In this document: positions 24,268 through 34,634 of the stretch, piece after piece
Numbering within the stretch: position 1 is the stretch's first letter
How the letters are laid out: every line of letters starts with the position of its first letter
The notes under the pieces: model-generated
Database searches by the model: none
Seen by the model: only the letters and a program-made list of their open reading frames with translations
Told to the model about the DNA's origin: nothing
From: Pelovirga terrestris
Lineage (GTDB): Bacteria > Desulfobacterota > Desulfuromonadia > Desulfuromonadales > Geopsychrobacteraceae
Reading direction: 5' to 3'
Length of the DNA: 64,000 nucleotides
NCBI RefSeq assembly: GCF_014773365.1
Contig: NZ_JACWUN010000004.1
Location: 157,935-221,934, forward strand
Position numbers and translations under genes: made by a program

Positions 24268-26049
24268 ATGTCCGAAACTGCTGAAAATCTGAAGGTCCTT
24301 ATTTGTACAGGAACAGGTGGGCTAGCCTCCGGCGCTGCATCTGTCGTCGCAGCCTTTGAGGCGGAGTTTGAAAAAAAGGGTGTTGCCGCCAAGATCGGCA
24401 GTGCCTGTGATGTCAACTCCACCGGCTGTCGCGGCCTCTGTGCTAATGATGTTCTGGTTGACATCTGCAAGCCGGGGGAAGAGCCGGTCACCTACGATTT
24501 TGTGACCCCTGACCTGGTTCCCCAGATCGTTGACGAACATGTCCTGGGTGGCAACCCGGTCGAAAAAAAGGTGGCAGGCCCTTATTACCACCAATTCCTC
24601 GAAAAGCAGCAACGCATTATCTTCTCCCGCTGCGGCACTATCGACGCTGAAAGTCTTGATGATTTTCTTGCTCATCGCGGATTTACCGGAATCCAAAAAG
24701 CCGTCACCATGAGCCAGGACGAGGTCATTAACGAGGTTAAGAAATCCGGTCTGCGTGGCCGTGGCGGTGGTGGCTTCCCGACCGGTCTGAAATGGTCCTT
24801 TGCCAAAGGATCTCCGGGCGATACCAAGTATCTGATCTGTAATGCGGACGAGGGTGATCCCGGGGCCTTTATGGACCGTTCAGTGCTTGAAGGCGACCCC
24901 TATGGTCTGATCGAGGGTTTGATGATCGGCGCCTATGCTATCGGCTGTAAATTTGCCTATGTCTATGTGCGAGCGGAGTATCCCTTGGCGATCAAGCGCT
25001 TGCAGCTTGCCATTGATACCTGTTACGAAAAAGGATTTCTTGGTAAGAACTGTATGGGCTTAGGTTTTGATCTTGATATGCGCATCAAGGCCGGTGCCGG
25101 AGCTTTTGTCTGTGGCGAAGAAACGGCGTTGATGGCATCGATCGAGGGACAGCGCGGTATGTCCCGTCCCCGTCCACCATTTCCAGCGGTGCGCGGCTTG
25201 TGGGGCTATCCGACCAACATCAATAATGTTGAGACCTTCGCCAACGTCGCTTACATCTTCTATAACGGCGCTGATTGGTTTTCGTCTATCGGTACCGAAG
25301 GCACCAAGGGAACCAAGATTTTTGCTTTGACCGGCAAAGTAAAGCACACCGGTCTGGTTGAGGTTCCGGCTGGAACCACCATGAAAGAGGTTATCTACGA
25401 CGTTTGTGGCGGTATTCTCAATAATCGTAAATTCAAGGCAGTACAGGCTGGCGGTCCTTCCGGTGGTTGTCTGCCGGCCGAAGCCCTGGATGCCGAGGTT
25501 GATTACGATTCGCTGATCAAAGCCGGTGCCATGATGGGTTCCGGTGGTCTGGTGGTGATGGACGAGACCACCTGTATGGTTGATATTGCACGCTTCTTCC
25601 TCAATTTCACCCGGGTTGAGTCATGCGGTAAATGTATCCCCTGTCGCATTGGCCTGAAGATTATGCTTGAAATTCTCGAGCGGATTACCCAGGGCAAAGG
25701 ACAGGAGGGCGATATCGAAATGCTTGAGGATATGGCCTACGATATCAAGAAGAGCTCGCTCTGTGGTCTGGGCCAGACCGCTCCGAATCCAGTTTTATCA
25801 ACCATTCGTTATTTCCGGAACGAGTATGAGACCCATATCAAGGATAAGGAGTGCCCATCTCACAGCTGTAAGGAACTGTTGCACTTCCGCGTAATCGAAG
25901 ACAAATGCAAGAAGTGTGGTATTTGCCCCCGCGTATGTCCGGTGGATGCAATTGAGTGGGAAAAGGGCAAAGTCGCCTATATCAACCTGGATAAATGTAC
26001 CCGGTGTACCTCCTGTTACGATGCTTGCCGTTTCATGGCGATTGATTGA
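24268..26049 (+). CDS. nuoF: NADH-quinone oxidoreductase subunit F with N- and C-terminal ferredoxin-like domains
   Basis: A 593-residue flavoprotein. Residues 1-95 form a thioredoxin-like ferredoxin domain whose first motif is CTGTGG, lacking the usual second cysteine, followed by CRGLC. The central part has the FMN/NADH motifs (GLRGRGGGGFPTGLKW, CNADEGDPGAF) and the N3 cluster ligands (ESCGKCIPCRIG). The C-terminus adds two 4Fe-4S sites (CKKCGICPRVCP, CTRCTSCYDAC). This extended form is like HndC and the NuoF of Geobacter relatives. ATG 24268 follows GAGGAAAG; the frame upstream overlaps nuoE and is not coding. Confidence 0.93.
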   Translation: MSETAENLKVLICTGTGGLASGAASVVAAFEAEFEKKGVAAKIGSACDVNSTGCRGLCANDVLVDICKPGEEPVTYDFVTPDLVPQIVDEHVLGGNPVEKKVAGPYYHQFLEKQQRIIFSRCGTIDAESLDDFLAHRGFTGIQKAVTMSQDEVINEVKKSGLRGRGGGGFPTGLKWSFAKGSPGDTKYLICNADEGDPGAFMDRSVLEGDPYGLIEGLMIGAYAIGCKFAYVYVRAEYPLAIKRLQLAIDTCYEKGFLGKNCMGLGFDLDMRIKAGAGAFVCGEETALMASIEGQRGMSRPRPPFPAVRGLWGYPTNINNVETFANVAYIFYNGADWFSSIGTEGTKGTKIFALTGKVKHTGLVEVPAGTTMKEVIYDVCGGILNNRKFKAVQAGGPSGGCLPAEALDAEVDYDSLIKAGAMMGSGGLVVMDETTCMVDIARFFLNFTRVESCGKCIPCRIGLKIMLEILERITQGKGQEGDIEMLEDMAYDIKKSSLCGLGQTAPNPVLSTIRYFRNEYETHIKDKECPSHSCKELLHFRVIEDKCKKCGICPRVCPVDAIEWEKGKVAYINLDKCTRCTSCYDACRFMAID

Positions 26050-26082
26050 TCGCGTTCACAGCTTGAAATATAAGAGGTCAAG

Positions 26083-28554
26083 ATGGTTAATCTAACGATT
26101 GACGGAAAACAGATCACAACCGCCAAAACGTCGACAATCTACGAGGCGGCCAAAGAGAACGGTATCTATATACCGGTGCTCTGTTATGCCAAAAAACTTC
26201 TTCCTTATGGCGCCTGTCGTATCTGTTTGGTCGAAGTCGAGCAGATGAAGGGGCGGCTGATTCCCTCCTGTACTACCCCGGTCACCGAGGGAATGGTCGT
26301 TACGACCACGTCTGATGAGATTAACAAGGTTCGCAAAACCGTTCTTGAGTTTCTTCTAGTCAATCATGTTGTTGATTGCCCGGTGTGCGACAAGGGTGGC
26401 GAATGTGATCTGCAGGATCTGACCTACGAATATGAAGTAGTTACCAACCGCTTTCAGGGGGAAAAGTTTGATCTGCCCACCGATGAGGTCAATCCCCTGA
26501 TTGAGCGCAACATGAACCGCTGTGTACTGTGCGGTAAATGTGTGCGGGTCTGTGACGAAGTGGTTGGCTACGGCTCTTACTCTTTCATCAACCGTGGTTT
26601 TGAAACCAAGATTGCCACCGCTTTTGATCGCGGCTTGAACTGCGAGTTCTGCGGACAGTGTGTGTCCATGTGCCCCGTCGGCGCGATTTTGCCGCGCCCC
26701 TTCAAATTTAAAGCCCGCCCTTGGCAGCTTAAAGATGTCGATACGGTGTGTGGCTATTGTGGCAACGGTTGTACTGTGACGCTGGGCGTCAAGGACAATC
26801 AGGTTCAAACCATCCGCTTCAACGAAGATACCGGCGTTAATCATGGCAACCTGTGTGTCCGCGGTCGTTTTGGTTATTCCTACGTTAATGACGCCACACG
26901 CCTCACTAAGCCGTTGATTCGCAAGGGCGGTGAACTGAGAGAGGCGAGTTGGGATGAAGCCCTGGTCACTATCGCTGAAAAGTTCAAAGCGGCCGGCAAG
27001 GACCTCGGTATTATCAGTGGTGCACGCCTGACCAACGAAGAACTGCTGTTGCTCAAACGGATCAGTTCAGCGCTTGGTACCCATCACCTTGATCACTCCG
27101 GGGGCGAGTGCTACCAGGGGCTCACAGCCGGTTTGAATGAGACCATGGGCATCAGCGCTTCAACCGGCACCTTCCCACAGGTTGAAAAGTGTAACGCCAT
27201 TCTGGCTATCCGTTCTGATTTTTACGAGACCCATCCGGTATTCGGTATGGTCATAAATCAGGCCATTCGCCTGAATGATGCACAATTGTCAGTGATTGCT
27301 GACAAACGTGGCAAGTTAAGCAAACTCCCCAATGCCCGCACCCTGATGCATAAGCCGGGCTGCGAAATCAATATGATCAATGCCCTGTGCCAGGTCATCA
27401 TTGCGGAAGGGTTGGCAAAAACAGATGATCTGCAAGGATTGGCTGAACTGACCAAGGCGCTGGCGGACTATACTCCTGAAACTGTTGCCAAGATGGTCGG
27501 TGCGGACGCCGAAGCGATCAAAAAAACCGCACGCGAACTGGCCGGCGCTAAAAATGCGGCGATCGTTGTTGCGTATGGCTTGCCCTATACCGCACACAGC
27601 AAGGAAATCGCCATTGCAGCTTCAAACCTGGCCCTGCTGACTGGCATAGCTGGACGCGAGGGCTCAGGATTATACCTGTGTGGTGAAAAGGCTAACAGCC
27701 AGGGAGCTATAGATCTGCAGATTACCCCAGGGCCTGCGGGACTGGGTGCACAGCAAATGCTCAACAGTGCAGCTGAAGGGAGGCTGCCGGTGCTTTATCT
27801 GGTTGGTGAAGATCCCGTTGTTACCTACCCTGATCAGGGACTGGTCAAAAAGGCCCTGGAGAAATCGTTCCTGGTGGTACAGGATCTGTTCCTGACCGAT
27901 TCAGCCAAATATGCTGATGTCGTCCTGCCGGCTGCTTCCTTTACCGAAAAAGATGGTACCTTTACCAACGCTGAACGGCGCATTCAACGACTGAGAGCCG
28001 GTATAAAATCACCAGGCGAAGCTAAATCTGACTTTGTTGTATTTCAATCCCTGCTCAATAAGTTGCAAAAAACCGCTCCAGCAGCCCCGGCTGCAGCCTT
28101 TGGTGAACTGACTGGAGAGGTTGCCGGCTATGCCGGTATCGTCTATGAACAGATCGGTCCTCAAGGTGAGGTCTGGGGTGGAGAGACCCTGGCTCCGCTC
28201 AAAAAAGTTCTTATCCCGGTTGCCGGCAATGAACCTCTGCAGGCTGAGTATCAATTGCTCGTTGGCAGCGCGCTGTACCACAGCGGTTCGGTTTCGACGC
28301 GCTCAAAGGGTCCCATGTCCGTTTGTCCGGAACCTTACATTGAGCTAGGCCGAGACGACGCAGTAACATTGAATGTAAAAACCGGCGACATGATTCAACT
28401 CAAAGCTGCCGGCGTGACTATTCAGTCCAAGGCCAAGGTTGATAACCGCTTACCAAAAGGTGTCATTTTCGCTCCCTACCACTTTGCTGGTCTGGGTTTG
28501 AACAGGATCTACACTGGTCAGTCTGTGATCGCAGTTGAGCCATCAAAGCTCTGA
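26083..28554 (+). CDS. nuoG: NADH-quinone oxidoreductase subunit G
   Basis: An 823-residue subunit. It has an N-terminal 2Fe-2S domain (CYAKKLLPYGACRICLVE), the His-Cys 4Fe-4S site (HVVDCPVCDKGGECDLQD) and two further 4Fe-4S sites (CVLCGKCVRVCDE, CEFCGQCVSMCPVG). A molybdopterin-oxidoreductase-like domain with its own 4Fe-4S motif (CGYCGNGC) follows. It carries electrons from NuoF toward NuoI/NuoB. Confidence 0.95.
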   Translation: MVNLTIDGKQITTAKTSTIYEAAKENGIYIPVLCYAKKLLPYGACRICLVEVEQMKGRLIPSCTTPVTEGMVVTTTSDEINKVRKTVLEFLLVNHVVDCPVCDKGGECDLQDLTYEYEVVTNRFQGEKFDLPTDEVNPLIERNMNRCVLCGKCVRVCDEVVGYGSYSFINRGFETKIATAFDRGLNCEFCGQCVSMCPVGAILPRPFKFKARPWQLKDVDTVCGYCGNGCTVTLGVKDNQVQTIRFNEDTGVNHGNLCVRGRFGYSYVNDATRLTKPLIRKGGELREASWDEALVTIAEKFKAAGKDLGIISGARLTNEELLLLKRISSALGTHHLDHSGGECYQGLTAGLNETMGISASTGTFPQVEKCNAILAIRSDFYETHPVFGMVINQAIRLNDAQLSVIADKRGKLSKLPNARTLMHKPGCEINMINALCQVIIAEGLAKTDDLQGLAELTKALADYTPETVAKMVGADAEAIKKTARELAGAKNAAIVVAYGLPYTAHSKEIAIAASNLALLTGIAGREGSGLYLCGEKANSQGAIDLQITPGPAGLGAQQMLNSAAEGRLPVLYLVGEDPVVTYPDQGLVKKALEKSFLVVQDLFLTDSAKYADVVLPAASFTEKDGTFTNAERRIQRLRAGIKSPGEAKSDFVVFQSLLNKLQKTAPAAPAAAFGELTGEVAGYAGIVYEQIGPQGEVWGGETLAPLKKVLIPVAGNEPLQAEYQLLVGSALYHSGSVSTRSKGPMSVCPEPYIELGRDDAVTLNVKTGDMIQLKAAGVTIQSKAKVDNRLPKGVIFAPYHFAGLGLNRIYTGQSVIAVEPSKL

Positions 28555-28637
28555 ACAGAGAAAATACAACATTGTACCGTTGATAGCTTCTATCGACTTA
28601 AAATCGGCAGCAATGCCATAGCTGAAGAAGGAAGAGG

Positions 28638-29705
28638 ATGGTCATGACGCCAGAAGTTCTGACACTCTCGAACACACCGGTTCTATTTACCGTTGCGATG
28701 CTGCTTAAAATCGCGGTGGCCTTTGTGGTCATGATTTTAATTGTTGCTTATGCGACCTACGCCGAGCGTAAAATCATCGGACGTATGCAAACCCGCATGG
28801 GACCGACAATGACCGGGCCGAAAGGTTTGCTGCAACCGATTGCCGACGGGTTGAAACTCTTTTTTAAAGAGGACATGATCCCTTCTCAGGCGCATCCTTT
28901 TGCCTTTTCCCTGGCACCGATGATGCTTCTGGCCCCGTCTTTCGTCGCAATTGCTGTTATTCCTTTCGGCAGCGATCTCCACTTTACCTACGATGGTATC
29001 CAGTATGTTGTGCCGATGCAGATCACCGATCTGAACTTTGGTGTGCTGTTTATCCTTGCGATGGCCGGCTTGGGGGTCTACGGAATCGTTCTGGCAGGTC
29101 TGGCATCCAATAGTAAGTATGCCTTGCTGGGCGGCATTCGTTCGACCGCCCAGATGATTTCCTACGAACTGGCGGCCGGACTTTCCATTGTCGCCGTCTT
29201 CATGCTGTCGGAAACCTTGAGCCTGCGCGGCATCGTGCTGGCGCAGCAGGGACCTCTCTGGGGTATAGAAGCCCTGAAGTATATTCCCAACTGGTATATT
29301 TTTAGCCAGCCACTGGCTTTCGGTCTGTTTCTTGTTGCCTCGATGGCAGAGATCAACCGGACCCCATTTGACCTTCCCGAAGCAGAGACTGAGCTGGTTT
29401 CCGGGTTCTGTACGGAATATTCGTCGATGAAGTATGCCCTGTTTTTCATGGCCGAGTATGCCAACATGATTACTATTTCAGCCATCACCGCAACCCTGTT
29501 CCTCGGTGGCTGGAGCGGACCCTTCTATGGTTGGATGAACTTCCTGATCAAGGTCTTTGCGTTCATGTTCTTCTTTATCTGGATTCGGGCGACCTTCCCA
29601 CGTCTGCGTTATGATCAACTGATGCATATGGGTTGGAAAGTTATGCTCCCCCTGGCGCTTGCAAATATCGTAATTACCGGTATTGCAGTACTGCTCTGGC
29701 AATAA
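28638..29705 (+). CDS. nuoH: NADH-quinone oxidoreductase subunit H
   Basis: A 355-residue membrane subunit with about eight helices and the ND1 signatures YAERKIIGRMQTRMGP and EINRTPFDLPEAE, forming the quinone entry site. ATG 28638 and ATG 28644 are both preceded by reasonable ribosome binding sites. The gap to nuoG is 83 bases, the longest inside the operon. Confidence 0.95.
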   Translation: MVMTPEVLTLSNTPVLFTVAMLLKIAVAFVVMILIVAYATYAERKIIGRMQTRMGPTMTGPKGLLQPIADGLKLFFKEDMIPSQAHPFAFSLAPMMLLAPSFVAIAVIPFGSDLHFTYDGIQYVVPMQITDLNFGVLFILAMAGLGVYGIVLAGLASNSKYALLGGIRSTAQMISYELAAGLSIVAVFMLSETLSLRGIVLAQQGPLWGIEALKYIPNWYIFSQPLAFGLFLVASMAEINRTPFDLPEAETELVSGFCTEYSSMKYALFFMAEYANMITISAITATLFLGGWSGPFYGWMNFLIKVFAFMFFFIWIRATFPRLRYDQLMHMGWKVMLPLALANIVITGIAVLLWQ

Positions 29706-29729
29706 CCACAAGTTGCGTAGAGGATAGAT

Positions 29730-30128
29730 ATGTTTAAAGAGTTTGCCAAAGGCCTGAGTATCACGCTGAAGCATCTGCTGCCCGGGCATTCCACGACCGT
29801 GGAATATCCCAAGCAGAGACTGGAGATCGCCCCGCGCTTTCGTGGCCTGCATCGTCTGGTGCCTGCTCAGGACCGTGAAAAATGTGTCGCCTGTTATCTG
29901 TGTCCCACTGTCTGCCCGGCTAAATGCATTACGGTGGAATCGGAAGAGAACGAAAAGGGCGAAAAATATCCAAGAGTCTACGAAATCGATCTGCTGCGGT
30001 GCATTTTCTGTGGCTACTGCGTAGAGGCTTGTCCGGTTGAAGCTATCGAAATGACGAGCGCTTATGAACTGGCCAACTTCAAGCGTGGTGATTTTATGTA
30101 TGACAAAGCACGTCTTCTCAAGTCGTAA
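29730..30128 (+). CDS. nuoI: NADH-quinone oxidoreductase subunit I
   Basis: A 132-residue two-cluster ferredoxin subunit with CVACYLCPTVCPAKC and CIFCGYCVEACPVEA, carrying clusters N6a and N6b that feed N2 in NuoB. Confidence 0.95.
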   Translation: MFKEFAKGLSITLKHLLPGHSTTVEYPKQRLEIAPRFRGLHRLVPAQDREKCVACYLCPTVCPAKCITVESEENEKGEKYPRVYEIDLLRCIFCGYCVEACPVEAIEMTSAYELANFKRGDFMYDKARLLKS

Positions 30129-30146
30129 CAAGGAGCTGCGTACCCA

Positions 30147-30650
30147 ATGGAAATTCTATTCTTTTATCTTGTTGCAGGGGTCGCGATTGTATCGGCATTT
30201 TTTGTTGTCAAATGCCGTAATCCGATTAACAGCGCTCTGAATCTGGTGACGACCTTTATTTGTCTGGCAGTTTTCTACGTTATGCTCGAGTCACCTTTTA
30301 TGGCAGCTATTCAGATTATCGTTTACGCCGGTGCCATTATGGTGTTGATCATCTTCGTGATCATGCTGCTCAACTTCGGGCAAACGATCAAAGGGCGCTA
30401 TACCCATGGTATCGCAGCGGGTGGACTGGTCTCTGTGCTGCTGATGTTGGTAGCCACCCAGCTGGTGCGTAGCGGTGATGCGACGGGAACCGGCGGACCG
30501 GTGACCAGTGCCATGATTGCTGAGGTTGGTCACACTGAGCTGATCGGACGGGCACTGTTCCTTGATTTTGTCCTGCCCTTTGAAATTGCCGGGGTATTGT
30601 TGCTGATCGCCATTGTCGGCGCGTTGATAATTGCCAAACAAAAAGTCTAA
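30147..30650 (+). CDS. nuoJ: NADH-quinone oxidoreductase subunit J
   Basis: A 167-residue ND6-type membrane subunit with five helices, including the YAGAIMVLIIFVIMLL segment typical of the family. AAGGAG lies upstream. Confidence 0.93.
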   Translation: MEILFFYLVAGVAIVSAFFVVKCRNPINSALNLVTTFICLAVFYVMLESPFMAAIQIIVYAGAIMVLIIFVIMLLNFGQTIKGRYTHGIAAGGLVSVLLMLVATQLVRSGDATGTGGPVTSAMIAEVGHTELIGRALFLDFVLPFEIAGVLLLIAIVGALIIAKQKV

Positions 30651-30675
30651 CAGAGAACGACCTGGGAGATAAACC

Positions 30676-30978
30676 ATGATTACTGTCACTCACTACCTAA
30701 TGTTGAGCGCCATTCTGTTCGCAATAGGTACCCTTGGAGTCCTCACACGTAAAAATGCCATTGTCGTTTTTATGTGTATCGAGGTCATGCTCAACGCGGT
30801 AAACCTGACCTTTATCGCCCTGTCACGACATGTCGGCAACTTGGATGGTCAGATCTTCGTATTTTTTGTCATGACGGTTGCTGCTGCTGAAGCGGCTGTA
30901 GGTCTGGCGTTGCTTATTGCTTTTTACCGCAATAAAGAGACTCTCGACGTCGACGATTTTAATATGCTCAAGTGGTGA
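30676..30978 (+). CDS. nuoK: NADH-quinone oxidoreductase subunit K
   Basis: A 100-residue ND4L-type subunit with three helices and the conserved membrane glutamates (in [13 protein letters not shown] and [12 protein letters not shown]) of the proton path. Confidence 0.95.
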   Translation: MITVTHYLMLSAILFAIGTLGVLTRKNAIVVFMCIEVMLNAVNLTFIALSRHVGNLDGQIFVFFVMTVAAAEAAVGLALLIAFYRNKETLDVDDFNMLKW

Positions 30979-31021
30979 TCCCTACCACATTTACGGGTGT
31001 TTCAGCTAATAGGAGAGTTTG

Positions 31022-32986
31022 ATGTACGGTAATCTGTGGCTCATCCCATTCTTCCCGCTTCTTGGGGCGATAATTAATGGCCTGTTCGGCAAGAAGATCA
31101 AGAATGAAGCGGTCATTGGCGGTATCGGTACCCTGATGATCTTCCTTTCATTCCTGGTAGCGGTACAGAATTTCTTCAGACTGATCGGGGATACCGAAAA
31201 AGTCCATGAAATCGTCCTTGCTTCCTGGATGACGGTCGGCAACCTCCAGGTCAACTGGGAATTGTTGCTTGACCCTCTTTCTGCCGTGATGATTCTGGTG
31301 GTTACCGGGGTTGGTACCTTGATCCATCTGTACTCCATCGGCTATATGCATGGAGAGACCGGCTACTACAGATTCTTCAGTTATCTGAATCTATTCGCCT
31401 TCTCCATGCTGATGCTGGTTCTGGGCGGCAATGCTCTGGTCATGTTTATCGGCTGGGAGGGTGTTGGCCTCTGCTCCTATCTGCTGATCGGCTACTACTA
31501 CGAGAAGAAAAGTGCCAGCGATGCCGCCAAAAAGGCTTTCGTTGTTAACCGTATTGGTGACTTCGGATTTCTCTGTGGACTGTTCATACTGTTCTGGGCC
31601 CTCGCCGGTCATGGTGTCTGGACCATCAACTTTGTAGAAATTGCTGCCAATGCTCATCTGCTTGAAGCCGGCGGGGCGCTGATCACTATTATCACCCTGG
31701 CATTCTTTCTCGGCGCTACCGGTAAATCCGCTCAGATCCCCCTCTTTACCTGGCTCCCGGATGCGATGGAAGGGCCAACTCCGGTTTCTGCTCTGATCCA
31801 TGCAGCCACCATGGTTACCGCCGGTATCTATATGATCGGCCGGATGAACATCCTGTTCGCCATGGCTCCATCAACCATGATGACCATCGCTATTATCGGA
31901 GCAGCAACAGCATTTCTTGCCGCCTCTATCGGTTTCGCCCAGAACGATATCAAGCGCGTCCTGGCGTATTCAACGGTTTCTCAGTTGGGCTACATGTTCC
32001 TGGCTATGGGGGTTGGCGCCTTCTCGGCCGGTATCTTCCATCTGATGACCCACGCCTTCTTCAAGGCCTGTCTGTTCCTCGGTTCCGGTTCGGTGATTCA
32101 TGCCATGCATCATGCTTACCACCACGCCCATCTCCATGATGATCCACAGGATATGCGCAACATGGGTGGTCTGCGCTCGAAAATGCCGATCACCTTCTGG
32201 ACCTTCCTGTTGTCGACGATTGCTATTGCCGGTGTCCCACTCTTCTCCGGCTTCTTCTCCAAGGATGAGATTCTCTGGTGGTCCTTCGGTTCCACCGCCG
32301 GTCATCCGATCTTCTGGATTATCGCCGTCTGTGTCGCCGGTATGACTGCCTTCTACATGTTCCGTCTGGTGTTCATGACCTTCTTCGGTGCTCAGCGCAC
32401 TGACCCCCGTGCTAAGGATCATATCCCTGAATCCCCCTGGACTATTACGGTCCCGTTGATGGTTTTGGCTTTCCTGGCGGTGGTTGGTGGTTATGTCGGG
32501 GTTCCGAAAATCCTCGGTGGTGGTAATCATTTTGGTAACTTCCTGGCACCGGTTTTTGGTCCCGCCCAGGAACTGCATAACCTGAATGCCCACGGTTCGC
32601 ATGCCCTCGAATATACTCTGATCGCGCTGTCGGTCTGTATTGCCCTGTTCGGTATCTACATGGCCTGGTTGATGTACATGAAGAATCCAGCGCTTCCTGC
32701 CCAGTTTACTGCGAAGTTTGCCGGCGTCTATCGCTTTGTTTTCAATAAGTGGTACATCGACGAACTGTACGATTTTGTTTTTGTTAACCCCTGCAAGCGC
32801 TTTGGTACCTTCCTGTGGAAAATCTTTGATGTTCGTCTGGTCGACGGTATCGTCAATGGTTGTGCCTGGGTGGTTAAAGGAGTCGGGGCCGGTTTGCGTT
32901 ACACCCAGACGGGTTACATGTATAACTACGCAGTGGCCATGGTGGTCGGCGTAGTCGTGATCGTCGGCTTTTATGTCTTTGGTTAA
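31022..32986 (+). CDS. nuoL: NADH-quinone oxidoreductase subunit L
   Basis: A 654-residue antiporter-like proton-pumping subunit with the ND5 pattern (GWEGVGLCSYLLIGYYY, TWLPDAMEGPTPVSALIHAATMV split over helices 7-8) and the long C-terminal lateral helix region. ATG 31022 follows AGGAGA; a TTG one codon earlier is unlikely to be used. Confidence 0.95.
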   Translation: MYGNLWLIPFFPLLGAIINGLFGKKIKNEAVIGGIGTLMIFLSFLVAVQNFFRLIGDTEKVHEIVLASWMTVGNLQVNWELLLDPLSAVMILVVTGVGTLIHLYSIGYMHGETGYYRFFSYLNLFAFSMLMLVLGGNALVMFIGWEGVGLCSYLLIGYYYEKKSASDAAKKAFVVNRIGDFGFLCGLFILFWALAGHGVWTINFVEIAANAHLLEAGGALITIITLAFFLGATGKSAQIPLFTWLPDAMEGPTPVSALIHAATMVTAGIYMIGRMNILFAMAPSTMMTIAIIGAATAFLAASIGFAQNDIKRVLAYSTVSQLGYMFLAMGVGAFSAGIFHLMTHAFFKACLFLGSGSVIHAMHHAYHHAHLHDDPQDMRNMGGLRSKMPITFWTFLLSTIAIAGVPLFSGFFSKDEILWWSFGSTAGHPIFWIIAVCVAGMTAFYMFRLVFMTFFGAQRTDPRAKDHIPESPWTITVPLMVLAFLAVVGGYVGVPKILGGGNHFGNFLAPVFGPAQELHNLNAHGSHALEYTLIALSVCIALFGIYMAWLMYMKNPALPAQFTAKFAGVYRFVFNKWYIDELYDFVFVNPCKRFGTFLWKIFDVRLVDGIVNGCAWVVKGVGAGLRYTQTGYMYNYAVAMVVGVVVIVGFYVFG

Positions 32987-33035
32987 TTGTTAATTCTGCC
33001 CGCGAATACGATAAAGCTACAAGGAGCGTTTCCAC

Positions 33036-34595
33036 ATGGCTGACAACCTTCTCAGTATTATGACTTTCTTCCCGTTGGTGGGTATGATTGCCCTCCTGTT
33101 TATCCCACGGGACAATGACGCAATGCTCAAGAGCTTTGCTTTGGCTGTATCTTTGATTACATTCTTAATCAGCCTTCCTCTGGCTTTTGACAATGTCTTC
33201 AAAACATCGGGCGGGATGCACTACCGTGAATTCTATGAGTGGATCCATGTTGGTGAATTTTTCCAGATGAATTACAACGTTGGGGTTGACGGCATCAGCC
33301 TGTGGCTGGTGATGTTGACGACCTTCATTATGCCGATTGCTATTCTGTCCACCTGGAATGCTGTCAAGAAAAATACCAAGGGCTTTATGGCGATGCTGCT
33401 GTTGCTGCAGACCGGAATGCTAGGCGCCTTTATCTCCCTTGATCTTTTCCTTTTCTACATTTTCTGGGAACTGATGCTGATTCCGATGTATTTCCTGATC
33501 GGGATCTGGGGTGGCTCTAACCGTATTTACGCGGCGGTAAAGTTTTTCATCTATACTGCTGTCGGTTCATTGCTGATGTTGGTCGGCATCATCTTTGTCT
33601 ACTACTACGCTATCCAGTCAGGTTCACCGGTCAACGGCTTTGGGATTCAGGAATTCTACCAACTGGATATCCCTTATGGCGCACAATTCTGGTTGTTCCT
33701 GGCCTTTGGTTTCAGCTTTGCGATCAAAGTACCTATGTTTCCTCTGCATACCTGGTTGCCGGATGCCCATACCGAGGCACCGACTGCCGGTTCGGTTATT
33801 CTGGCCGCTGTACTATTGAAGATGGGTACTTACGGTTATGTCCGTTTTGCCATGCCCTTGTTCCCTGAGGCCCTGCAGACCTTCATTCCCTTTTTGGCCT
33901 TCCTCTCTGTTGTCGGTATTATCTATGGCTCATTAGTCGCTATGATGCAGGATGATGTGAAAAAGCTGGTTGCTTACTCGTCGGTTGCTCACCTGGGTTT
34001 CGTTATGCTCGGTCTGTTTGCCCTGAATATGCAGGGGATGGCCGGCGGTATGATTCAGATGATCAACCACGGTATCTCAACCGGCGCACTGTTCCTTATT
34101 GTCGGCTTTCTCTATGAGCGCCGCCATACCCGCCAGATCTCTGAGTTTGGTGGACTGGCCGGCAAGATGCCGATCTTTGCGACCATCTTTCTGATCATTA
34201 CCTTCTCATCCATCGGTCTGCCCGGCACCAACGGTTTTGTTGGCGAGTTTCTGGCGCTGATGGGAGCTTTTGAGAGTGATCTGCGCTGGTACGCTGTTTT
34301 TGCTACCACCGGTGTTATTCTTGCCGCAGTCTACATGCTGTGGGTTTATCAGCGTATCATGTTCGGCAAAGTGACCAATCCGGCCAACGAGAATATCAAG
34401 GATCTTTCGGCGCGTGAAATTGTCATTATGGCACCGCTGTTACTGTTTGTTTTCTGGATCGGTATTTATCCCAATACCTTCTTTGACAAGATGAATCCCG
34501 CGCTTGAACAATTGCTCCAGCAGATAAACAACCAGCAGGTTGCCATCGTTGAAGTGGTGCAGCCTGTAGTTGCAAATGTAGTTGATACTAAATAA
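33036..34595 (+). CDS. nuoM: NADH-quinone oxidoreductase subunit M
   Basis: A 519-residue ND4-type proton-pumping subunit with FWELMLIPMYFLIG and LHTWLPDAHTEAPTAGSV. AAGGAG precedes the start. Confidence 0.95.
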   Translation: MADNLLSIMTFFPLVGMIALLFIPRDNDAMLKSFALAVSLITFLISLPLAFDNVFKTSGGMHYREFYEWIHVGEFFQMNYNVGVDGISLWLVMLTTFIMPIAILSTWNAVKKNTKGFMAMLLLLQTGMLGAFISLDLFLFYIFWELMLIPMYFLIGIWGGSNRIYAAVKFFIYTAVGSLLMLVGIIFVYYYAIQSGSPVNGFGIQEFYQLDIPYGAQFWLFLAFGFSFAIKVPMFPLHTWLPDAHTEAPTAGSVILAAVLLKMGTYGYVRFAMPLFPEALQTFIPFLAFLSVVGIIYGSLVAMMQDDVKKLVAYSSVAHLGFVMLGLFALNMQGMAGGMIQMINHGISTGALFLIVGFLYERRHTRQISEFGGLAGKMPIFATIFLIITFSSIGLPGTNGFVGEFLALMGAFESDLRWYAVFATTGVILAAVYMLWVYQRIMFGKVTNPANENIKDLSAREIVIMAPLLLFVFWIGIYPNTFFDKMNPALEQLLQQINNQQVAIVEVVQPVVANVVDTK

Positions 34596-34634
34596 TTGTT
34601 GATTGAATAAACACTGGTTCCGAGGAGCTGTTCG

